A DNA stretch of 64,000 nucleotides from Alcaligenes faecalis (GTDB lineage: Bacteria; Pseudomonadota; Gammaproteobacteria; Burkholderiales; Burkholderiaceae_B), in the NCBI RefSeq assembly GCF_005311025.1, contig NZ_CP031747.1, positions 4,067,870-4,131,869 of the forward strand. The letters run 5' to 3'. Below the pieces are notes generated by a model. The model was not told the origin of the DNA and did no database searches. It saw only the letters and a list, made by a program, of their open reading frames with translations. Numbering within the stretch: the stretch's first letter is position 1; each line of letters starts with the position of its first letter. Position numbers and translations under genes: made by a program. Positions 58,330 to 64,000 of the stretch are shown piece by piece.

Positions 58330-59820
58330 TCAGACCAGCTCCAAGCTCAAATCATTGATATCGCTTTGCCAAGCCTGTACTTCAGCCAGCAAGGAGGCCT
58401 GGGACAGGGGATGGCTGGCCATCCATTCGTGATCCAGATGAATCATGACGGTTTTGCCACGCGCTTGCAGGCTCAGCGGCAAGGTTTCCCTGTCCTCGCG
58501 ACGGCGCATCAGCATGACGGCCAGACGCAGGCTCAGCAATGTCAGCCACCAGGCGTTATTGGACTCAAAGCGCTTGAGTTTGCCCAGCTTGCCCTGGTGA
58601 CCCAGGCTCAGGAAGCTCAACAAGGCTTGGTCGTCGTTGGAAAAACCGGGCATATCGGCATGTTCCAGCACGTAGGCCGTGTGCTTGTGGTAATCCGCAT
58701 GTGCAATGCTCAGGCCCACTTCATGAAGATCGGCGGCCCAGCCCAATTGACGCTGCAGTTCCTGCACTTCAGGGGTGTCGGGCAGCTTCAGTTGTGCGAA
58801 GAACTTCATCGCCGCATCGTGCACACGATGGGCCTGGCGTGTGTCGACCTGATAGCGCTTCATCATTTGCTGAACGGTCTGGTCACGCTGATCGTGTTCC
58901 GATTCGCGCCCCAGCATGTCGTAGAGCACACCCACACGCAGTGCGCCTTCACCAGGCAGCATCTGGCGAATCTTCAGCTCCTGGAAGGCGGCCATCATAA
59001 TGGCCAGACCTGCCGCCAGCACGGGCGCGCGGTGAGGCTTGATACCGCTCAGATTGCGTGTGTCCACCTTGCCATCGTGTACCAGGCGTTTGCGCAGCAA
59101 TTCCATGCCTTCCAGGGTGATCCCCTTTTTGGACATGCCGTTCTCTTGCAGGATGGCGATCAGACCCTTGGCGGTTCCGGAGGAGCCATACGCTTCCTGC
59201 CAGCCCGTTTTGCGGTATTGGCGCGTAATTCCTTCCAGTTCGCGACGAGCCGTCAGGATCGCATTGCTCATGCGCTCTTCGGTGATCACGCCATCGGAGA
59301 AAAACTTGTCGGTATAGCTGACACAGCCCATGTAGAGCGAAGACAGCAGCAGAGGTTTGAGGCCCTTGCCAATAATGACTTCGGTCGAACCGCCGCCGAT
59401 GTCGATCATCAGACGGCGATTGGGGGAGGGGGGCAGCTCGTTGCTGATCCCCGAGAAAATCAGGCGGGCTTCCTCGTGGCCGGAGATGACCTCGATAGGA
59501 AAGCCAAAGGCCGCCTCGGCAGCCGGCAGAACCTCGCTTAAATTGCGTGCCACCCGGAAGGTATTGGTGGCCACAGCGCGAACGCGATTGGGGTGAAAAC
59601 CGGCCAGACGTTCGTTGAAGCGTTTCAGAATGACTACGGCGCGTTCAATGGCATCGGGACTGATGTATTTGTCGGGACCCATGCCAGCGGCGAGTCGGAC
59701 GGATTCATTCAGGCGGTCAATGGTGTAGATCTGGGCATGACCGTTGTGCTGAACCACTCGTCCAATGGATAAACGAAAGCTGTTGGAGCCCAGGTCCACA
59801 GCGGCAAGAAGTTGTTCCAT
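58330..59820 (-). CDS. ppx: Exopolyphosphatase (Ppx/GppA family)
   Basis: It removes terminal phosphate from polyphosphate, or from pppGpp in the GppA branch. The 496-residue protein has the ASKHA-fold motifs AAVDLGSNSFRLSI at about residues 6-19 and MIDIGGGSTEVIIG near 140-153, the VRAVATNTFRVARN segment with the catalytic Glu region HEEARLIF, and the HD-like C-terminal domain (WAADLHEVGLSIAHADYHKHTAYVL). Length and context favour exopolyphosphatase over GppA. It is divergent from ppk, with 239 bases between. Confidence 0.94.
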   Translation of the reverse strand: MEQLLAAVDLGSNSFRLSIGRVVQHNGHAQIYTIDRLNESVRLAAGMGPDKYISPDAIERAVVILKRFNERLAGFHPNRVRAVATNTFRVARNLSEVLPAAEAAFGFPIEVISGHEEARLIFSGISNELPPSPNRRLMIDIGGGSTEVIIGKGLKPLLLSSLYMGCVSYTDKFFSDGVITEERMSNAILTARRELEGITRQYRKTGWQEAYGSSGTAKGLIAILQENGMSKKGITLEGMELLRKRLVHDGKVDTRNLSGIKPHRAPVLAAGLAIMMAAFQELKIRQMLPGEGALRVGVLYDMLGRESEHDQRDQTVQQMMKRYQVDTRQAHRVHDAAMKFFAQLKLPDTPEVQELQRQLGWAADLHEVGLSIAHADYHKHTAYVLEHADMPGFSNDDQALLSFLSLGHQGKLGKLKRFESNNAWWLTLLSLRLAVMLMRRREDRETLPLSLQARGKTVMIHLDHEWMASHPLSQASLLAEVQAWQSDINDLSLELV

Positions 59821-59984
59821 GAGGCATCGCTCGGGATGATTACTGTGCGATTATAAGGACATTAATCATGGGTTTTGTTACATAAACCGGAAAATTAAGA
59901 AAAGTTAGACGAAAGCATCTTGGGAAAGGCGATGTGATATTTGCGCTCCTGCCAGGCAGAGCTGTTTTAGACTTGAATTGCTAC

Positions 59985-60002
59985 GGGTCATAGAGCTGTA
60001 AC
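59985..60002 (+). promoter_or_regulatory. Weak Pho-box-like sequence before ppk
   Basis: GGGTCAT, four bases, CTGTAAC has the 7-4-7 Pho-box spacing, but the second half matches the CTGTCAT repeat at only five of seven positions. It lies about 60 bases before ppk. PhoB control of ppk is known in other bacteria. Confidence 0.3.
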
Positions 60003-60059
60003 ATTCATGTAGTAAAAGTCTCACGATCCCATTTTCTTTGGCTTTTTAACGACCTCACC

Positions 60060-62132
60060 ATGCTGCCTTCTCCAGATTCAACCTTGCTAAACCGTGAGTT
60101 GTCCTTGCTCAAGTTCAATGAGCGAGTGCTGGCCATGGCCGAAAATTCGACCACGCCTTTGCTGGAGCGCTTGCGCTACATCTGTATCGTGAGCTCTAAC
60201 CTGGATGAATTCTTTGAAATTCGTATTTCCAGTCTGAAAGAACAGATCTTGCAAAATCCTCATCAAGTGGGGGATGACGGGTTTTTGCCTCAACAAGCGT
60301 TTGACAAGGTGCAGGCTGCGGCTCACCAATTGGTCGAGAAACAAAACGACTTGCTGATGGACGAGGTCTTGCCGACCTTGATGGATGAAGGTATAGGTTT
60401 GCTGTTGACCGCGCTATGGACACCTGCTCAGCGTGAGTGGGCGTATCAAACTTTTTTGCGTGACGTTATGCCTTTGCTCACGCCTATTGGTCTGGACCCG
60501 GCGCATCCCTTTCCGCGCGTCTACAACAAAAGCCTGAACTACATTGTGGAGTTGAGCGGTGAAGATGCCTTCGCCCGCACCGGCACGATTGCCATTGTGC
60601 AGGCACCCCGTGCCTTGCCACGTGTGATTCGTGTGCCAGACGATATCGCCGGCATTCCCCAGGGCTATATGCTGCTGACTTCCCTGATCAGCGTTTTTGT
60701 GGGCGAGCTTTTTCCCGGCATGGACGTAAAGGGCTGCTATCAGTGGCGCGTTACTCGTAACAGCGATCTGTTTGTGGACGAGGAAGAAGTCACCAACTTG
60801 CGCGCCGCCTTGCAGGGCGAGCTGTCGCAACGTAACTTTGGTGCGGCCGTACGTCTGGAAATTGACCGTTCCATGCCCGAGCGCCTGGAGCGCTTTTTGC
60901 AAAGCGAGTTTTCGCTGGATGTGCCAGATACTTATCGCGTCAGCGGCCCGGTCAATCTGACGCGCCTGATGCAGCTGTGTAATGTGCCAGACCGTCCGGA
61001 TCTTCTGTTCCCGGATTACCGTGCGCCTATTCCGGCGCCGTTTGATTCTTCATTTGAATCCCCCGCACAGTTTTTTGAGGCGATTTCCCGCAAAGACCAA
61101 CTGCTGCACCATCCGTATCAGTCCTTCCAGCCCGTCTTGAGCTTCTTGCGTGCCGCAGCGGCGGACCCGGCCGTCGTCGGTATCAAGCAGACGATTTACC
61201 GTACTGGTGAAGATTCGGAGTTGATGAATATCCTCCTGTCGGCGGCGCGTGCTGGCAAAGAGGTAACGGTGGTGGTGGAGCTGATGGCTCGTTTTGATGA
61301 GCAGACCAATATCAATTGGGCCGCCAAGCTGGAAGAGGTGGGAGCACACGTCAGTTACGGGGTGGTGGGGCACAAGACCCACGCCAAGATGGCCCTGGTG
61401 CTGCGTCGTGAAGGGGGTTCGATCCGGCGTTATGGCCATTTGGGTACGGGTAACTATCACCCGCGCACTGCTCGCCTGTACACGGACTTTGGCCTGATTA
61501 CCGCTAATCAGGAAATTTGCGAGGACATGGACAAGGTGTTTTCCATGCTGACCGGGCTGGGTGCTTGGCGGCCCCTGAAGCGCTTGCTGCAGTCGCCGTT
61601 CACCTTGCATGACAGCATGATGGAACGCATCCAGGCGGAAACCGAGCGCGCCCTGGCAGGCAAGAAAGCCCGCATCATGGCCAAGATGAACTCGCTGCTG
61701 GAGCCCAAGATCATTCAGGCGCTTTATGATGCCAGCCAGGCCGGAGTCAGGGTAGACCTGATCGTGCGTGGTGCTTGCGCCTTGCGTCCGGGGGTCAAGG
61801 GTTTGTCGGAGAACATCCAGGTACGTTCAATCATCGGACGCTTTCTGGAGCACTCGCGTGTTTTCTATTTCTACAATGGCGGTCAGGAAGAGGTCTTTAT
61901 TTCCTCGGCCGACTGGATGGACCGCAACTTCTTCCGCCGCGTGGAGCTGGGTGTGCCAGTGCTGGACCGCAGCCTGAAAAAGCGGGTTATTGCCGAAGCC
62001 TTCACCTATGCCTTGCGTGACAACCAGTTGTCCTGGAAGGCCAATCCGGATGGCACTTATAACCGCATCCGCAGTCGCGGTGCCCCGTTCAATCTGCATC
62101 TGAGCATGATGCAGCGCTTGGGCGGTGTGTGA
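60060..62132 (+). CDS. ppk: Polyphosphate kinase
   Basis: It polymerises the gamma phosphate of ATP into polyphosphate, reversibly. The 690-residue protein has all PPK1 parts: the N-terminal domain with LNRELSLLKFNERVLAMAE and SSNLDEFFEIRISSL, the head domain, and two PLD-like catalytic domains. The phosphorylated His is His441 in VGHKTHAKMALV, with the second conserved His598 in FLEHSRVFYFYNGG. HLGTGNYHPRTARLYTDFGL lies between them. It is divergent from ppx and followed directly by the Pho-regulated pst genes, which fits phosphate storage and supply. Confidence 0.97.
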   Translation: MLPSPDSTLLNRELSLLKFNERVLAMAENSTTPLLERLRYICIVSSNLDEFFEIRISSLKEQILQNPHQVGDDGFLPQQAFDKVQAAAHQLVEKQNDLLMDEVLPTLMDEGIGLLLTALWTPAQREWAYQTFLRDVMPLLTPIGLDPAHPFPRVYNKSLNYIVELSGEDAFARTGTIAIVQAPRALPRVIRVPDDIAGIPQGYMLLTSLISVFVGELFPGMDVKGCYQWRVTRNSDLFVDEEEVTNLRAALQGELSQRNFGAAVRLEIDRSMPERLERFLQSEFSLDVPDTYRVSGPVNLTRLMQLCNVPDRPDLLFPDYRAPIPAPFDSSFESPAQFFEAISRKDQLLHHPYQSFQPVLSFLRAAAADPAVVGIKQTIYRTGEDSELMNILLSAARAGKEVTVVVELMARFDEQTNINWAAKLEEVGAHVSYGVVGHKTHAKMALVLRREGGSIRRYGHLGTGNYHPRTARLYTDFGLITANQEICEDMDKVFSMLTGLGAWRPLKRLLQSPFTLHDSMMERIQAETERALAGKKARIMAKMNSLLEPKIIQALYDASQAGVRVDLIVRGACALRPGVKGLSENIQVRSIIGRFLEHSRVFYFYNGGQEEVFISSADWMDRNFFRRVELGVPVLDRSLKKRVIAEAFTYALRDNQLSWKANPDGTYNRIRSRGAPFNLHLSMMQRLGGV

Positions 62133-62140
62133 AATACAGA

Positions 62141-62158
62141 CTGTCATGAACGTGTCAT
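62141..62158 (+). promoter_or_regulatory. Pho box upstream of pstS
   Basis: CTGTCAT, four bases, GTGTCAT matches the PhoB half-site repeat CTGTCAT-N4-CTGTCAT at 13 of 14 half-site positions. It lies 70 bases before the pstS start and about 12 bases before a TACTAT-type -10, as expected where PhoB replaces the -35. Confidence 0.85.
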
Positions 62159-62228
62159 ATAGTCTGTTTACTATGACGACACATACAGGGTGGGCCTGTG
62201 ATCTGACTATCATCAAGAGGATTTCTCG

Positions 62229-63272
62229 ATGTTAAAACGTGTATTCAACAAGGTAAGTATTGCTCTGGCGTTCAGCGCTTTTGCGGCTACTGCCACAGCT
62301 GCAGACGTAACCGGTGCTGGTGCGTCGTTCCCTTACCCAATCTATGCCAAATGGGCGGCTGAATACGCCAAACAAACGAATAACCGCGTCAACTACCAGT
62401 CGATTGGTTCGGGTGGTGGTCAGCAGCAGATTATTGCCAAGACCGTGGATTTCGGTGCTTCGGACGACCCAATGAAGGTCGAAACACTGGAAAAAGAAAA
62501 CCTGTTGCAGTTCCCCGCCGTGATCGGTGGTGTGGTGCCTGTGATCAACGTCGAAGGCATTGAGCCTGGCAAGCTGAAACTGTCCGGTAAAGTACTGGGC
62601 GATATCTACCTGGCCAAGATCACCAAGTGGGACGATGCAGCCATCAAGGAACTGAACCCCGATTTGACCTTGCCTAACAAGGACATCGTGGTGGTTCACC
62701 GCTCCGACGGTTCGGGCACCACTTTCGGTTGGACCAACTACCTGTCCAAAGTGTCCCCAGACTGGAAGTCCCAGGTTGGTGAAGGCAAGGCTGTGAAGTG
62801 GCCTACCGGTCAAGGTGGCAAGGGTAACGAAGGCGTGGCTGCTTACGTACGTCAGCTGCAGAACTCGATCGGCTACGTTGAATACGCTTACGCCAAGCAA
62901 AATAAACTGTCCTGGACCCAGTTGCAGAACAAGGACGGCCAATTCGTCCAGCCTGGTCAGGAAAGCTTTGCTGCCGCCGCTGCCAACGCAGACTGGGCCG
63001 GTACGCCTGGCATGGGCGTGATTCTGACCGAAGAGCCTGGCGCACAGTCCTGGCCTATCACTTCGGCTACCTTCATCCTGATGCACAAGGTGCAGGACAA
63101 GCCCGAGAACGGTAAAGAAGTGCTGAACTTCTTTAACTGGGCCTTCGAGAACGGTGCCAAATCTGCTGAAGAGCTGGATTACGTTGCGTTGCCTAAGGAC
63201 GTAACCGACCAGATCAAGGCGGCCTGGGCCTCGGAGATCAAGTCCAAAGACGGCGCTGCGGTCTGGAAGTAA
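62229..63272 (+). CDS. pstS: Phosphate ABC transporter, periplasmic phosphate-binding protein
   Basis: It binds inorganic phosphate with high affinity for PstCAB. The 347-residue precursor has a signal peptide ending near residue 25 (FAATATAA, then DVTGAGASFPYPIY, the PstS N-terminus). Phosphate-contact motifs are visible: SIGSGGGQQQI, FGASDDPM and VHRSDGSGTTFGWTNYL, with QNSIGYVEYAYA later. GAGGA stands 9 bases before the ATG. A Pho box lies upstream and a terminator-like hairpin downstream, before pstC, so pstS is probably made in excess over the membrane subunits. Confidence 0.97.
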   Translation: MLKRVFNKVSIALAFSAFAATATAADVTGAGASFPYPIYAKWAAEYAKQTNNRVNYQSIGSGGGQQQIIAKTVDFGASDDPMKVETLEKENLLQFPAVIGGVVPVINVEGIEPGKLKLSGKVLGDIYLAKITKWDDAAIKELNPDLTLPNKDIVVVHRSDGSGTTFGWTNYLSKVSPDWKSQVGEGKAVKWPTGQGGKGNEGVAAYVRQLQNSIGYVEYAYAKQNKLSWTQLQNKDGQFVQPGQESFAAAAANADWAGTPGMGVILTEEPGAQSWPITSATFILMHKVQDKPENGKEVLNFFNWAFENGAKSAEELDYVALPKDVTDQIKAAWASEIKSKDGAAVWK

Positions 63273-63314
63273 GATTCGTGTTCAAATACAGGTCAGTTGT
63301 AAATTGATCCTGCG

Positions 63315-63348
63315 AGACGGCCCACCTCTAGGTGGTGCCGTCTTTATT
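63315..63348 (+). terminator. Hairpin/terminator between pstS and pstC
   Basis: A 12-bp stem with one mismatch (GACGGCCCACC region with GGTGGTGCCGTC) and a TCTA loop, tail TTTATTAT. It is 43 bases past pstS and probably lowers read-through into pstC. Confidence 0.75.
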
Positions 63349-63492
63349 ATGTAAAAATTACGGTTTTGTCTTGAACGCACAGCGCGTAGCGTTATCCGGT
63401 TTGTTGGGCTGGAGCAGCCTTGGCTGTTACAGAATCTGTGAATCGGTTGCAGTGCGTTCGTCCTATTCCGGCCTGACCCTTCATCTGTCTAC

Positions 63493-64000
63493 ATGAAATC
63501 AAATCAGAACGCCTTTATGGACGGCATTTTCAAGAACATGACACGCTCGTTTGCGTTTCTCGTGTTCATATTGCTGGCTGCCATCTCTATTTCCCTGATC
63601 TATGGAAGCCGGGAATCCATTGCCGAATACGGTTTCTCTTTTCTCTGGACGAATAACTGGGATCCGGTCAATAACGAATATGGTGCATTGGTGCCCATTG
63701 CCGGTACCTTGCTGACTTCTTTCATCGCACTCTGTATTGCCGTGCCGGTCTCGTTTGGCATTGCGATGTTCCTGACAGAGCTCTCGCCAGCCTGGTTGCG
63801 TCGCCCTCTGGGTACGGCCATTGAAATGCTGGCTGCGATTCCCTCCATTATTTACGGTATGTGGGGCCTGTTTGTTTTTGTGCCCCTGTTCCAGCGCTAT
63901 GTACAGCCTGGCCTGATCTCCTTTTTTGACGGGGTGCCAGTGCTGGGTCAGATCTTTGCGGGCCCTCCCTTCGGGATTGGTGTGTTCACCGCCGGTCTGA
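63493..64000 (+). CDS. pstC: Phosphate ABC transporter permease, 3' end outside window
   Basis: The first 169 codons of an inner-membrane phosphate channel subunit. From the ATG at 63493 (MKSNQNAFMDGIFKNMTRSF) there is a first membrane helix (AFLVFILLAAISISLI), a periplasmic loop with FLWTNNWDPVNNEYGAL that is typical of PstC, then helices around VPIAGTLLTSFIALCIAVPVS and IPSIIYGMWGLFVFVP. The gene is cut by the window edge. It follows pstS by 220 bases and would be expected to be followed by pstA, pstB and phoU. Confidence 0.95.
   Translation, partial: MKSNQNAFMDGIFKNMTRSFAFLVFILLAAISISLIYGSRESIAEYGFSFLWTNNWDPVNNEYGALVPIAGTLLTSFIALCIAVPVSFGIAMFLTELSPAWLRRPLGTAIEMLAAIPSIIYGMWGLFVFVPLFQRYVQPGLISFFDGVPVLGQIFAGPPFGIGVFTAGL

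Overview
The window is ordinary, gene-dense chromosome of a betaproteobacterium, most likely Alcaligenes or a close member of the Alcaligenaceae. The reasons are gene order of the Burkholderiales type (ilvB-ilvN-ilvC-pssA; ftsK-lolA-rarA-serS divergent from trxB; 4.5S RNA-dnaX-ybaB-recR; rlmE-ftsH-folP-glmM; ppx divergent from ppk and pst), moderate G+C, and a 3-hydroxybutyrate dehydrogenase whose catalytic residues fall at the same numbers as in the characterised Alcaligenes faecalis enzyme. The genus is an inference from content, not a database match. I see no insertion sequence, prophage, integron or CRISPR array.

Layout. 1-4900 (minus strand): phosphatidylserine synthase and branched-chain amino acid genes, with a terminator-like attenuator in the ilvB leader. 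4926-9090: a FUSC membrane protein, YaaA and 3-hydroxybutyrate dehydrogenase. 9451-10735: tRNA-Ser(CGA) and two small proteins, one with an EF-hand-like loop and one exported and Pro/Tyr-rich. 10816-17732: serS, rarA, lolA, ftsK and divergent trxB, followed by a short broken-looking reading frame. 17982-19388: ybaK and xerD. 19510-22524: molybdate transport modABC with a ModE-like operator and modE. 22633-28583: an AddAB-like nuclease/helicase pair. 28600-32215: 4.5S RNA, dnaX, ybaB, recR. 32321-34956: an orphan ABC importer. 35256-40592: an iron module of Fur boxes, FecI-type sigma factor, FecR, TonB-dependent receptor and a YncE-like propeller. 40733-46279: transaldolase and carAB. 46421-50728: LpxO-like hydroxylase, SDR enzyme, a hexanucleotide repeat, a histidine phosphatase and an NCS2 permease. 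51136-57191: greA, yhbY, rlmE, ftsH, folP, glmM. 57260 to the end: an OlsB-like acyltransferase, then the phosphate/polyphosphate genes ppx, ppk, pstS and pstC (cut by the window edge).

How the parts work together. Three nutrient circuits can be read from genes plus sites: molybdate (ModE site before modA, modE at the far end), iron (Fur-like boxes before both fecI and the receptor) and phosphate (a Pho box before pstS, with ppk, ppx and an ornithine-lipid-type acyltransferase alongside). The rest is housekeeping for replication, recombination, cell division, lipoprotein transport, translation and pyrimidine/arginine, folate and cell-wall precursor synthesis. I did not find a clearly new multi-gene system. 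The most useful leads are the ilvB leader attenuator, the (CCGCAA)11 repeat with a G9 tract, ModC without its molybdate-binding domain, the fragment after trxB, the greA leader hairpin and the EF-hand-like membrane protein.
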